Part shown: one piece after another, positions 16,231 through 24,813 of the stretch
Layout: every line of letters starts with the position of its first letter
How positions within the stretch are numbered: the first letter of the stretch is position 1
DNA from: Mycolicibacter heraklionensis
GTDB lineage: Bacteria; Actinomycetota; Actinomycetes; Mycobacteriales; Mycobacteriaceae
DNA length: 64,000 nucleotides
Direction: 5' to 3'
Assembly: GCF_019645815.1 (NCBI RefSeq)
Contig: NZ_CP080997.1
Location: 3,910,880 to 3,974,879 of the forward strand
Made by a program: the position numbers and the translations under genes
Notes under the pieces: generated by a model
What the model saw: only the letters and a program-made list of their open reading frames with translations
Database searches by the model: none
What the model was told of the DNA's origin: nothing

Positions 16231-17226
16231 TCAGCCCCGCCGCAGTTCGCGCCAGGGTCGGCCGCGGTCGAGGTCGGGCTCGCGCTCGAGTCCGAGTACC
16301 CGCTCGGCGATGATGTTGCGCTGAATCTCCGAGGTCCCACCGGCGACGGTGAGCCGGCGGCTGTCCAGCAGACCGTAGGTCTCGGCCGGTTCCTCGTCGC
16401 CGTCCCAGCACGCGGCCGACGGCCCGGCCAGGTCGAAGGCCAGTTCGCTGATGCGCTGGGAGAGCTCGGATTGCAGCAGTTTGGTGATGGATCCTTTGGC
16501 GTCGCCGGTGTTGTGCAGTCGCAGGTTGGTCAGCGACAGTGCGCGTTCGGTGGCGATCAGCGAGGCCAGCCGGTCGGACAGCATCCCGTCCTGCCAGCCA
16601 CCGCGGCGCCGGGCCAGCTCCACCACCGGGCCGATCTCCACCCCGCTGGCGGCCGACGACTCCGAGAGGCCGGATCGTTCGGCGGTCAGGGTCGACATCG
16701 CCACCCGCCAGCCACCGTTCAGCGGTCCGAGCATGGCGTCGGCGGGCAGGGCGACGCCTTCCAAGAAGACTTCGCAGAAGTGTTCGCTGCCGGTCATCTG
16801 GCGCAACGGCCGCACCGTCACCCCCGCAGCCGCCAGGTCGACGACGAAGCAGGTGATGCCGGCGTTCTTTGGCTGGTCGATATCGGTGCGCGCCAACAGC
16901 ATTCCGTACCGAGACAGGTCAGCGAAGGAGCTCCATACCTTCTGCCCGTCGACGATCCAGCCCCCGGCGCCGTCCGGTACCGCGCGGGTGGCCAGGCTGG
17001 CCAGGTCGGACCCGGCGCCCGGTTCGCTGAACAACTGGCACCACATGTCGTCACCGGAGACGATCCCGGGCAGATACCGGCGGCGCTGCTCGTCGGTGCC
17101 CCATTCGATGACGGCCGGGCCGATCAGGGTGAGCGGTACGAAATGGTGCACCGGCAGATCGGCTTGGGCACTGGCCGACTCATACCAGCGTCGAGCGGTG
17201 TCGGTGTCGAAGCTCTGGTCAGCCAT
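16231..17226 (-). CDS. Acyl-CoA dehydrogenase, GxGSD/GGTSE subunit of a heteromeric pair
   Basis: 331-residue acyl-CoA dehydrogenase (FAD-dependent alpha,beta-dehydrogenation of a CoA thioester). It has the FAD motif FSEPGAGSDLASLATRA at about residues 66-82 and VDGQKVWSSFADLSRYGML. The C-terminal motif TVAGGTSEIQRNIIAERVLG is also present. The first roughly 50 residues of the usual helical N-terminal domain are missing: an in-frame stop at 17248-17250 excludes a longer start, and the gene overlaps the other subunit. Adjacent unequal ACAD genes form alpha2beta2 enzymes in mycobacterial steroid catabolism, and the same is inferred here. Confidence 0.87.
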   Translation of the reverse strand: MADQSFDTDTARRWYESASAQADLPVHHFVPLTLIGPAVIEWGTDEQRRRYLPGIVSGDDMWCQLFSEPGAGSDLASLATRAVPDGAGGWIVDGQKVWSSFADLSRYGMLLARTDIDQPKNAGITCFVVDLAAAGVTVRPLRQMTGSEHFCEVFLEGVALPADAMLGPLNGGWRVAMSTLTAERSGLSESSAASGVEIGPVVELARRRGGWQDGMLSDRLASLIATERALSLTNLRLHNTGDAKGSITKLLQSELSQRISELAFDLAGPSAACWDGDEEPAETYGLLDSRRLTVAGGTSEIQRNIIAERVLGLEREPDLDRGRPWRELRRG

Positions 17227-18196
17227 CGGGATGCTCTCCCGCGTCGATCAGCGTGACCAGCCGGCTCCGGTGGTGTGCCGCAGTTCCGGTGAGGGCGGTC
17301 ACCGCGTGAGCCCGGCGCAGGTAGCGGTGCGCCCAGTGCTCCCAGGTGATCGCGATTCCGCCGTGCAATTGAACGGCGGCCTTGGTCATCTCGACGGCGG
17401 TCTGCCGCGACAGTGCGGCGGCCACGGCGAGGTCCAGCTCGGCCTGGGCAGTGCCGTCCGGGAACTGCCAGGCGGCGGCGTACACGGCGGAGCGAGTCAG
17501 CTCCACCTGGGCGAGCAGGTCGGCCAGCCGATGTTTGATGGCTTGGAACGATCCGATCGTTCTGCCGAATTGCACGCGCTGGCTGACATAGTCGACGGTG
17601 CCGTCCAGCGCCCGCTGCGCCACCCCGAGGAGCTCCGCGGAGAGCGCCAGGTCGCCGCGGCGGCGCATCGCGGTCACGGTTTCCGGCGAACAATCCAGCG
17701 GTGTTCCCACGTCGGTGCCGCGGCCCATGGTCCGAGACAGGTCCAAACCGGACAGGGCCCGCAGCTCTGTGCCGAGCACCAGTCCGCCGTCGGTCTCACC
17801 CACCACGACGGTGTCGTCGCTGAAATCCCAACAGTGATCGGAACGCTCGCCGTCGACCCGGGTCAGTGAGACCGCCGCCGATACCCCGCGCTCCCCGTTG
17901 CGCACTCGGCCGAATGCGGGCGCATTGGCCAGCGGGCCCACCACCGTCGCCGAGAGCAGCGGTCCGTCGAATAAGGCGGCCCCGGATTCTTCGGCCAGGA
18001 TCGCCAATTCGACCGCCGATCCACCGTCGTTGAACAGCAGATCGTCCAGACCGATCTCGGTGAGCAGGCGCCGCCACCGGAGTCCGCGCTCCAGATCTGC
18101 GGTAGCGGCGAAGTAGCCACGCAGCACACCGCGTAGCGCGTCGTGTTCGTCGGTGAACGCGAACATCCGCGCAGCGTCGAGCCCGGCCGCCGGCAT
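17219..18196 (-). CDS. Acyl-CoA dehydrogenase, second subunit
   Basis: 325-residue divergent acyl-CoA dehydrogenase. It keeps the N-terminal helical part (FAFTDEHDALRGVLRGYFAA), a weak middle beta domain, and the C-terminal helical domain with VDYVSQRVQFGRTIGSFQAI and AAVQLHGGIAITWEHWAHRY. It lacks the GxGSD FAD motif and the GGTSEIQ motif, which its partner supplies. The start at 18196 shares one base with the acyl-CoA synthetase stop, and its 3' end overlaps the partner by 8 bp. Together they probably form one heterotetrameric enzyme like the FadE28-FadE29 type. Confidence 0.87.
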   Translation of the reverse strand: MPAAGLDAARMFAFTDEHDALRGVLRGYFAATADLERGLRWRRLLTEIGLDDLLFNDGGSAVELAILAEESGAALFDGPLLSATVVGPLANAPAFGRVRNGERGVSAAVSLTRVDGERSDHCWDFSDDTVVVGETDGGLVLGTELRALSGLDLSRTMGRGTDVGTPLDCSPETVTAMRRRGDLALSAELLGVAQRALDGTVDYVSQRVQFGRTIGSFQAIKHRLADLLAQVELTRSAVYAAAWQFPDGTAQAELDLAVAAALSRQTAVEMTKAAVQLHGGIAITWEHWAHRYLRRAHAVTALTGTAAHHRSRLVTLIDAGEHPDG

Positions 18197-19704
18197 CAGG
18201 AGCTCACCGCTTCGGACGGTCGGCGTGCAGCCAGGTAGCCGTCGCGCAGCTGACGCTTGTTGATCTTGCCCATCGCCGAGCGCAGCTCGAACTCCACCAG
18301 CTCCACCACGCTTGGACACTTGTAGTGCGACAGCCGGTCCCGGCACCAGGCGACGAGCTCGGCGGGGTCGGTGCCGGGATCGGCGACCACCAGGGCGCAG
18401 AGCTGCTCGCCGAGATCGTCGTGCGGAATGCCGATCACCGCGACGTCGCGGACGCTCCCGTGAGTGCGCAGCACCTCCTCGGACTCGGCCGGATAGAGGT
18501 TCACCCCGCCGCTGACCACCATGTCGGAGGCCCGATCGGTCAGATACAGATAGCCGTCGGCATCGAGGTAGCCGATCTCGCCGATCGCAAAGACCCCGTC
18601 GGCGACGTAGCTGCGCCGCGTCTTCTCCGGATCACCGTGGTAGCTGGGCCGGTGCCCGGTAGTCGATTCCACACAGACCAGACCGGACTCACCGCTGGGC
18701 AACACGGTGCCGTCTTCGCTGCGGATGGTCACCTCGCAGCCGGGCAGCGCCCGCCCGACCGAACCGGGGTGAGCCAGCCATTCGCCCGAGTCGATCATGG
18801 TGATGGTGCCCGCCTCGGTAGACCCGTATGCCTCGATGAACACCGGCCCGAACCAGTCGATCATCGCCCGTTTCACGTGCACCGGACACGCCGCGCCGGT
18901 ATGAATGACGCTGCGCAAGCTGCTGACATCGTAACGATCCCGAATCCCCTTGGTCAGGGCCAGCATTCGCGAGAAATGGGTGGGCACCATCATCGATGAC
19001 GCGATCCGGTGCGCGTCGATGGCGGCCAGCACCGCCTCCGCGTCGAACTTGGGCGCAATGACCAGCGCGGTGCCGACCATCAGGCCGCGCACGCCGGTGA
19101 TCGGGCCGGTGTGGTGCATCGGCGCGACCACCAGATGCTTTCCGGCCGGACGGATCCGGGACGCTCTGATCTGCTCGACGTGGTCCACCATGGATGCACC
19201 ACCCGGAAACATCTGCGCGGGAAGCTCCACACCCTTGGGCCGCCCGGTGGTGCCGGAGGTGTAGTAGAGCGGAGCCGCCGGTGCGATCGCGTCCGACGGC
19301 TCGGCGCCGGAATACGACGCCACAGCGCGGTCGAATTCGTCCCAGCCCACTACGGCAACGTCCAGATCCGCCTCACGCACGGTCGCCGCGGCGCGCGCAC
19401 TGCACAGCACGGTGTGCACCGACGCGTCCCGCAGGATGTAGCCGACTTCGCCGGCGGCGAGGTGGTAGCTCACCGGCACCACCGACAGCCCCGCGTACGT
19501 GGTCGCCAGGTGCGCCAGCGCGGTGTGCGCACTGTTCTCGGCCATCACCGCAATCCGCTGTCCGGGTTCGACACCCAGCGACAGCAGCCAGTGAACGGCC
19601 CGGTTGAGCAGCGAATTCAGTTGCGGCCACGTCCATGCGGCGACCCCATCGGTGAGGGCCACTCCGTCGTCGCGCTCGGCATGCTGCGCAATCCCGTAGA
19701 CCAA
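18196..19704 (-). CDS. Acyl-CoA synthetase (FadD-type AMP-binding enzyme)
   Basis: 502-residue ANL-superfamily ligase that activates a carboxylic acid with ATP and CoA. Motifs: P-loop YYTSGTTGRPKG (147-158), VFIEAYGSTEAGTITMIDSG (A5), EIGYLDADGYLYLTDRASDM (A7 hinge Asp), and GGVNLYPAESEEVL (A8). The catalytic Lys lies in MGKINKRQLRD near the C-terminus. It sits directly ahead of the acyl-CoA dehydrogenase pair and would commit the acid derived from the imported substrate to CoA-dependent breakdown. Confidence 0.93.
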   Translation of the reverse strand: MVYGIAQHAERDDGVALTDGVAAWTWPQLNSLLNRAVHWLLSLGVEPGQRIAVMAENSAHTALAHLATTYAGLSVVPVSYHLAAGEVGYILRDASVHTVLCSARAAATVREADLDVAVVGWDEFDRAVASYSGAEPSDAIAPAAPLYYTSGTTGRPKGVELPAQMFPGGASMVDHVEQIRASRIRPAGKHLVVAPMHHTGPITGVRGLMVGTALVIAPKFDAEAVLAAIDAHRIASSMMVPTHFSRMLALTKGIRDRYDVSSLRSVIHTGAACPVHVKRAMIDWFGPVFIEAYGSTEAGTITMIDSGEWLAHPGSVGRALPGCEVTIRSEDGTVLPSGESGLVCVESTTGHRPSYHGDPEKTRRSYVADGVFAIGEIGYLDADGYLYLTDRASDMVVSGGVNLYPAESEEVLRTHGSVRDVAVIGIPHDDLGEQLCALVVADPGTDPAELVAWCRDRLSHYKCPSVVELVEFELRSAMGKINKRQLRDGYLAARRPSEAVSS

Positions 19705-19708
19705 CCGG

Positions 19709-20719
19709 CTATCCCCTCAGCGCGGTCCGCGACCGGGCCAGCGTCGCCTTGGCGGCTGCGACGATCTGATCGGGGTGGGGCACGAACGCGTCCTCGAGCA
19801 CTTTCGCGAACGGGATCGGGGTGTTGGCGCCGGCCACTCGCTGCACCGGGGCACCCAGCTCGTCGAAGAGGTTCTCGGTGATGAGGCTGGCCAGCTCGGC
19901 ACCGAAACCGCTGCGGCGCACCGCCTCATGGATGACGACGGCGTGCCGGGTGCGCCCGACCGACGCCAGGATGGTGGCCTCGTCCAACGGCACCAGCGAC
20001 CGCAGATCGATCACCTCGGCGTCGATCGAGTCCTGCGCCAGCCGTTCGGCGGCGGCCAGCGCGTCGTGCACCTGCCGGCCGTAGCTGATCAGGGTGATGT
20101 CGCTGCCCGGCCGCACGGTGGCGGCACTGCCGAGTGGAACCAGGTGGTGGCCGGTCGGAACCGGTTGCGGTGGGCCGAAATACAGCAGGCTCTGCTCTAC
20201 CACCACAACCGGGTCCGGGTCGAAAATGGCTGCGGTCAAAAGCCCCTTGGCGTCGGCGGGGTTGCTGGGCACCACGACTTTCAGGCCGGGAATGTGGGTC
20301 AGCCAGGCTTCCAGCATCTCCGAATGCTGGGCGCCGAACTGCATTCCGGCGCCGGCGGCGCAGCGGATGGTCAGCGGCACCGTGGTCTGCCCGCCGGACA
20401 TGTAGCGCAGTTTGGCGGCGTGGTTGGAGAGCTGGTCCATGCAGACGGCGAGAAAGTCCATCAGCATGATCTCGGCGACCGGGCGCATCCCGCCGATCGC
20501 CGCGCCGATCGCCGCCCCGACAATGGCCTGCTCGCTGATCGGCGTGGCCCGCACCCGATGAGCGCCGTACTTGGTGGACAACCCCACCTGCGTCTTGAAC
20601 ACCCCGCCGCTGGGGTCGGCGATGTCCTCACCGAGCAGGATCACCGACGGGTCGCGGCCCAGCGCGTCATCAAGCGCGCTGCATACCGCCTGGAACCCCG
20701 ACATCGGTTGCTCGCTCAC
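19709..20719 (-). CDS. 2-oxoacid (pyruvate/acetoin) dehydrogenase-type E1 beta subunit
   Basis: 336-residue thiamine-diphosphate E1 beta subunit. Features are LGEDIADPSGGVFKTQVGLS, VRATPISEQAIVGAAIGAAI (the conserved Glu binds the thiazolium aminopyrimidine), and DFLAVCMDQLSNHAAKLRYM. The C-terminal transketolase domain has DAEVIDLRSLVPLDEATIL. The GTG at 20719 overlaps the E1 alpha stop by four bases (GTGA), so coupling is expected; an internal ATG at 20704 is the alternative. Partner of E1 alpha; most similar in style to acetoin or branched-chain oxoacid E1. Confidence 0.92.
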   Translation of the reverse strand: MSEQPMSGFQAVCSALDDALGRDPSVILLGEDIADPSGGVFKTQVGLSTKYGAHRVRATPISEQAIVGAAIGAAIGGMRPVAEIMLMDFLAVCMDQLSNHAAKLRYMSGGQTTVPLTIRCAAGAGMQFGAQHSEMLEAWLTHIPGLKVVVPSNPADAKGLLTAAIFDPDPVVVVEQSLLYFGPPQPVPTGHHLVPLGSAATVRPGSDITLISYGRQVHDALAAAERLAQDSIDAEVIDLRSLVPLDEATILASVGRTRHAVVIHEAVRRSGFGAELASLITENLFDELGAPVQRVAGANTPIPFAKVLEDAFVPHPDQIVAAAKATLARSRTALRG

Positions 20720-21708
20720 GCCAGCGCCTCCTCGTACACGTCGGTCAGCCCTTCCGACAGCGGCGGTTCGGGACTGTCGAGGGCGAACTTCACCGCCGCC
20801 GCGATCTCGGACTTGGCGTCGGCCTCGATGGCCGCGATGTCGGCGGCGGTGAGCACGTCGTTGTCGATCAGCCATTCCCGGAAGGCCAGCACCGGGTCGG
20901 CAGCGCGCGCCTCGTCGAGCTCGCCGGGCTTCATGTATTCGTTGCCGTCGGACATCTGGTGGCCGTAGAACCGGAAGGTCATCGCCTCGATGAGGGTGGG
21001 ACCTTCCCCGGCACGGGCTCGCTCGATGGCGCGCTTCGCCGCGGCGTACATCGCGATCGGGTCGTTGCCATCCACCCGCACACCGGGCATGTTGTAGCTG
21101 GCGGCGCGGTCGGCGATCCGCTCCACACTGGTGCCGTCCTCGAACGAGGTGTGTTCGGCGTACCGGTTGTTCTGGCAGCAGAAGACCACCGGCAGTTTCC
21201 ACAGGCCGGCCAGATTGCACGCCTCGTGGAAGGCCCCGATGTTGGTGGCGCCGTCACCGAAGTTGACCACCGTGACCCGGTCGCCGCCCTGCAGCTGCGC
21301 GGACAGGGCCAGCCCGGCGGCAATCGGCAGGCCGCCTCCCACGATGCCGGTGGTGACCATCAGCCCCGACGCCGGATGGGTGATGTGCATCGGTCCGCCC
21401 TTGCCCTTACAGGTGCCGGTGGCCTTGCCCATGAACTCGGCCCACAGCTCGGGCATCGGCACGCCCTTGGCCAGGTGGTCATGCAGACCGCGATAGGTGG
21501 TGACCACGTAGTCGGTGGACTTGAGCAGGGCACCGATCGACGCCGGGATGATCTCTTGGCCGCGCGGTGAGTAGTACTGGGCGCTGACCTGCCCGGTGAG
21601 GATCAGCGAGCGGAATTTCTCGTCGCACAGTTTGATCCGGGTGGCGGTGGTGAAGATCCGCGTCAGCGTGGAGTTGTCCGGACCCGCGACGTTTTCGGAG
21701 GCGGCCAC
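20716..21708 (-). CDS. 2-oxoacid (pyruvate/acetoin) dehydrogenase-type E1 alpha subunit
   Basis: 330-residue thiamine-diphosphate enzyme for oxidative decarboxylation or acyl transfer to a lipoyl domain. It has the ThDP motif GDGATNIGAFHEACNLAGLW onward to QNNRYAEHTSFEDGTSVER, plus SPRGQEIIPASIGALL and FRFYGHQMSDG. The GTG at 21708 is chosen because GAGGGGAG lies just upstream (about 21714-21721); an in-frame TTG at 21735 would overlap the operator-like site. First gene of the long minus-strand operon. Its lipoyl partner is probably the 75-residue protein at 13892. Confidence 0.92.
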   Translation of the reverse strand: MAASENVAGPDNSTLTRIFTTATRIKLCDEKFRSLILTGQVSAQYYSPRGQEIIPASIGALLKSTDYVVTTYRGLHDHLAKGVPMPELWAEFMGKATGTCKGKGGPMHITHPASGLMVTTGIVGGGLPIAAGLALSAQLQGGDRVTVVNFGDGATNIGAFHEACNLAGLWKLPVVFCCQNNRYAEHTSFEDGTSVERIADRAASYNMPGVRVDGNDPIAMYAAAKRAIERARAGEGPTLIEAMTFRFYGHQMSDGNEYMKPGELDEARAADPVLAFREWLIDNDVLTAADIAAIEADAKSEIAAAVKFALDSPEPPLSEGLTDVYEEALA

Positions 21709-21721
21709 GGCGCTCCCCTCT

Positions 21722-21740
21722 ATTAGTTGGTTCAATAATT
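21722..21740. promoter_or_regulatory. Operator-like site 1, upstream of the E1 alpha operon
   Basis: ATTAGTTGGTTCAATAATT lies just ahead of the ribosome binding site of the E1 alpha gene in an AT-rich patch. It is an imperfect inverted repeat (ATTAgTTG / CAATAAT). It matches the reverse complement of the site at 24763-24780 at 13 of 18 positions (shared core TAnTTGGTnCAnTAAT). The TetR gene ends about 70 bp away, making it the obvious candidate ligand. Confidence 0.55.
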
Positions 21741-21810
21741 AATTTGTAACACCGGTCACGATCCACTGTCAATGACCGTCAGAGGCGCGGTGGCGAGGCG
21801 GGGGTGGCAG

Positions 21811-22437
21811 CTACTCGCTGGCGCTCAGCAGCAGCGAATCGAAGAGTGCGGTCATGGCGTCCATCGCCGCGGCGTCGGTCGCTGCAGCGGCGTGCGCGAA
21901 GCCGTCGACGATGGCGCCGATCAGGTGGGCCACCGCAACGGGGTCGCGGTCGGCGGGAATCAGTCCATGGTCCTGTCCGTTTCGCACCGCCGCGGCGAGG
22001 GTCTCGGTCATCCGGACGGCCTGCTTGCCGAACGCCTCGGTGAGTTCGGGGTGACGACGGGCGTCGATCGGAGCGGTGGCCACGAAACCAGCCAGGGCGG
22101 GCGACTCGTGGTTGATCCGCGTCGACTCCGCCAGCACCGACCGCAGCAGCCCGTGCACGGACTGCGGAGTGGCCATCGCCACCGCCGTCGAGCGGGCGAT
22201 GATCTTGCCGTACACGTCCTCACAGACGGCGTCGAAAAGCTTGCTCTTGGTTCCGTAGTGGTAGTACACCGCACCGGCCGTGACCCCGGCCAACTCGGCG
22301 ATGAGACTGTTGGTTGCCGGGCCGTAGCCGTGCTCGGCGAAACAACGGCACGCTGCATCGATCACCCGCTGCCGGGTGTCGCCGCTGTCCGCCCCGGCCG
22401 GACGCCCCGGGCCGGACTTCACCTTTGTGTCGCTCAC
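21811..22437 (-). CDS. TetR-family transcriptional regulator
   Basis: 208-residue repressor-type regulator. The N-terminal helix-turn-helix covers about residues 22-66: TRQRVIDAACRCFAEHGYG, NSLIAELAGVTAGAVYYHYG and KSKLFDAVCEDVY. The rest is an all-helical ligand-binding domain. GTG start. It sits between the two minus-strand catabolic units and beside two near-identical operator-like sites, so it is the probable local regulator, derepressed by the substrate or a CoA intermediate. The effector is unknown. Confidence 0.93.
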   Translation of the reverse strand: MSDTKVKSGPGRPAGADSGDTRQRVIDAACRCFAEHGYGPATNSLIAELAGVTAGAVYYHYGTKSKLFDAVCEDVYGKIIARSTAVAMATPQSVHGLLRSVLAESTRINHESPALAGFVATAPIDARRHPELTEAFGKQAVRMTETLAAAVRNGQDHGLIPADRDPVAVAHLIGAIVDGFAHAAAATDAAAMDAMTALFDSLLLSASE

Positions 22438-22483
22438 CCGACCATCATGGCAAACTCCGACGCCGCCGAACGTCTCGCGTCAG

Positions 22484-22502
22484 CCGCAACACGCCGTTGC
22501 GG
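22484..22502 (-). terminator. Hairpin between Rieske oxygenase and tetR
   Basis: CCGCAAC, five bases, then GTTGCGG form a perfect 7-bp stem in the 86-bp gap between the Rieske gene and the downstream TetR gene. It may reduce read-through from the SDR-Rieske unit into tetR. There is no U-run. Confidence 0.4.
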
Positions 22503-22523
22503 ACGGATCTCGTCACGGACTTG

Positions 22524-23918
22524 CTACCGGTCCAAATACCGGTCGAGATCCTGATGGAAGGCACGGATTCTGACCTCCTGATAGTTGGCCAGCGTCACAC
22601 CCGGTTTGGTCATCGACTTCAATCCGCGTTGCACCCAGCCCAGGTTGGTCAGGTCCTGGTTGAGCACCGCGCACAGTCCGCCCAACTCCGGTGCGGCGCT
22701 GAAATCTTCGTCGGGTCCCAACACGTGCGGCGGCGCCGCCTTCGGTTTCGGCACGCCCGCCGGCAGCGGAATCAGCATCATCACGTCGAACACGCAATGG
22801 TCCGGGTCGTTGCCGTACGGCCGGAACCGGTAGGTCAACGGTGCACCCACGCCGGCCCACGGGGCCAGGTTGGGGAACACGAAATACTCGATGGCGTCCA
22901 GGATCTCGCTGTCGCTGACCTGCGACACATCGGCCCCGGTGGTCGCCGCCAGCTGGGCCCGCATCGCCTCGGCCACCACCGGGCGGGCCTCCTGGCCTTC
23001 CGGCACCGTGATGCTGCCGACGCCGTCGGGGTAGAAGTCGCGGAACATCGCCTCCAGCACGTCCTGGGGTTCCAGCGGCTCGCCCAGGTGCGGGCTGCTG
23101 GTGGCCTGGGCTGTGATCATCCGGTTGAACCCCGGCAATCCGTCGCCGCGCGGGTAGACGTCGTACTGGGTGTTGCAGTCGCCGAGGTACTCCAGCAACT
23201 GCGGATGCGTCGCGATCACGTGGTAGGACTCGATGAACGCCTCCAGTGCGACCTTCCAGTTGCAGTCGAGAACCTTGACGACATGCACGGCTTTGAAGCG
23301 ATCCTGCAACCCGAACGGCTCCAGGTGCCGATCCGCCTCGCCGATGAAGTCGGCCAGTGGGACCGCGTCGCGGTCGGGGTTGACGAAGACGAATCCGGCC
23401 CAGGTCGCGGTCAGCGCTTCGGGCAGCCCGAATTTCGTGTCGTCGATGTGCGGGAAGTCCCAGCGGCAGGGCACGTCGGTCAAGGCGCCGTCCAGACTCC
23501 AGGTGAAACCGTGGAACGGGCAACGCAATTGGTTGGCGCGCCCGGAGTCGTCGCACAGCCGCCGCCCCCGGTGCAGGCACGCATTGTGGTAGGCCTTGAT
23601 CTCCCCAGCCGGGGTGCGGACCACGATCAGCGACATGTCGCCCACGTCATAGACGACGTAGTCCCCGGGCTCGGGAATGTCTTCTTCCCGGCAGGCCGTC
23701 TGCCATACCCGTTTCCAGAGCTTCTCCACCTCGCGGTAGTGGAACTCGCTGCTGGTGTAGCGCTGCGTGTCGATATCGTCGGAGCCCAGGAACTCGTAGT
23801 GCTCCTCGAGCAGCGGCTTGGGCACCTCCCGGGTGTCGGTCGCCAACAGCTCCTGCACGGTGGGACCAGGTGAACGCGCCGCACCCGGCGCCGGACGCCC
23901 CGCACTGGTTTCGGTCAT
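22524..23918 (-). CDS. Rieske non-haem iron oxygenase, alpha subunit
   Basis: 464-residue ring-hydroxylating-type oxygenase. The Rieske [2Fe-2S] ligands are Cys114-x-His116 and Cys133-x2-His136 (ACLHRG and RCPFHGFTW). The mononuclear iron site has His233 and His238 in EAFIESYHVIATHPQ. No beta subunit is encoded beside it, so it is an alpha-only oxygenase. It overlaps the SDR gene by 4 bp (ATGA). With the P450 it provides two routes of oxygen insertion, for example on a cyclic end group; the substrate is not evident. Confidence 0.92.
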   Translation of the reverse strand: MTETSAGRPAPGAARSPGPTVQELLATDTREVPKPLLEEHYEFLGSDDIDTQRYTSSEFHYREVEKLWKRVWQTACREEDIPEPGDYVVYDVGDMSLIVVRTPAGEIKAYHNACLHRGRRLCDDSGRANQLRCPFHGFTWSLDGALTDVPCRWDFPHIDDTKFGLPEALTATWAGFVFVNPDRDAVPLADFIGEADRHLEPFGLQDRFKAVHVVKVLDCNWKVALEAFIESYHVIATHPQLLEYLGDCNTQYDVYPRGDGLPGFNRMITAQATSSPHLGEPLEPQDVLEAMFRDFYPDGVGSITVPEGQEARPVVAEAMRAQLAATTGADVSQVSDSEILDAIEYFVFPNLAPWAGVGAPLTYRFRPYGNDPDHCVFDVMMLIPLPAGVPKPKAAPPHVLGPDEDFSAAPELGGLCAVLNQDLTNLGWVQRGLKSMTKPGVTLANYQEVRIRAFHQDLDRYLDR

Positions 23919-24691
23919 AGCGCCTCCTTGTTCGTCAGGTACGAAACGACCGCGTCGCCGATGAAGGCCGAGCCGTTGATGGCCCAGCCGCCGTCGACGT
24001 AGAGAACCTGCCCGGTGATGTAGCCGGCTGCCGCCGATGCCAGGAACGCGACCGCGGCGGCGACGTCGGACGGTTCGCCGATCCGCCCCAGTGGCATGGC
24101 GGCTCCGACGGCGTCGCGCAGCCCCGGGTCGCCGAACTCACCGGCGGTGCCCTCGGTCAAGATCAGACCCGGGCCGACAGCGTTGACCCGGATCCGGCGC
24201 GGCGCATACTCCGACGCCATCTGCTTGGTCAGCGCGACGATCGCGGCCTTGGATGCCGGATAGATTCCGCGCCCCGCTCCCCCGACGTCGGCGAGCACCG
24301 AGGTGAGGTTCACGATGGCCCCGCCGCGGGGACCGAATTTCGGCGCCAGCGCGCGGGTGACCAACCAGGTACCGCGCACGTTGGTTCCGAGCACGTCGTC
24401 GACGTCGGCCGCAGTGCTGTCGTCCAGCGTCGCCGACCGCCAGATGCCGGCGTTGTTCACCAGCACGTCCACCGACTCGATCGCGGCGGCCAACTCGGCA
24501 ACCGAGCGTTCGTCGGACACGTCGCACGCCACCGCCCGCCCGCCGATGTCGTCGGCGGCCCGCTGCGCCGCGTCGCCGTCGACGTCGACCAGCACCACGT
24601 CGGCTCCAGCCGCCGCCAGATGACGTGAAATCGCACGTCCGATGCCGTTTCCGGCGCCGGTTACCACTGCCTTCGGAGCTGCGTCCGCCAC
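23915..24691 (-). CDS. Short-chain dehydrogenase/reductase
   Basis: 258-residue classical SDR: cofactor motif TGAGNGIGRAISRHL (about 10-24), Asp cofactor selector in VVLVDVDGDAA (suggests NAD), NNAG at about 85, and the catalytic Ser/Tyr/Lys set ending YPASKAAIVALTKQ. The C-terminus reads GQVLYVDGGWAINGSAF. The GTG at 24691 is preceded by GGAGGACGG. First gene of the SDR-Rieske unit, probably an alcohol dehydrogenase acting after hydroxylation. Confidence 0.92.
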   Translation of the reverse strand: MADAAPKAVVTGAGNGIGRAISRHLAAAGADVVLVDVDGDAAQRAADDIGGRAVACDVSDERSVAELAAAIESVDVLVNNAGIWRSATLDDSTAADVDDVLGTNVRGTWLVTRALAPKFGPRGGAIVNLTSVLADVGGAGRGIYPASKAAIVALTKQMASEYAPRRIRVNAVGPGLILTEGTAGEFGDPGLRDAVGAAMPLGRIGEPSDVAAAVAFLASAAAGYITGQVLYVDGGWAINGSAFIGDAVVSYLTNKEAL

Positions 24692-24762
24692 CCGTCCTCC
24701 ACTTCCGCGCGCTGCCCGCTTGGCCCCCGCACGACGCTTGCGTATGACGCAGCTCACTATTA

Positions 24763-24780
24763 TATTAGTGCACCAATTAG
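24763..24780. promoter_or_regulatory. Operator-like site 2, divergent SDR / P450-mce promoter
   Basis: TATTAGTGCACCAATTAG sits in the 122-bp divergent promoter region, 34 bp before the P450 start and 72 bp before the SDR start. Its core ATTAGTGCACCAAT is a near-perfect palindrome (12 of 14). The reverse complement matches site 1 at 13 of 18 positions. A repressor bound here could control both divergent units at once. Confidence 0.6.
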
Positions 24781-24813
24781 TCAAGAGCGTGATGCGAATG
24801 CCTGGAGGCGGCG

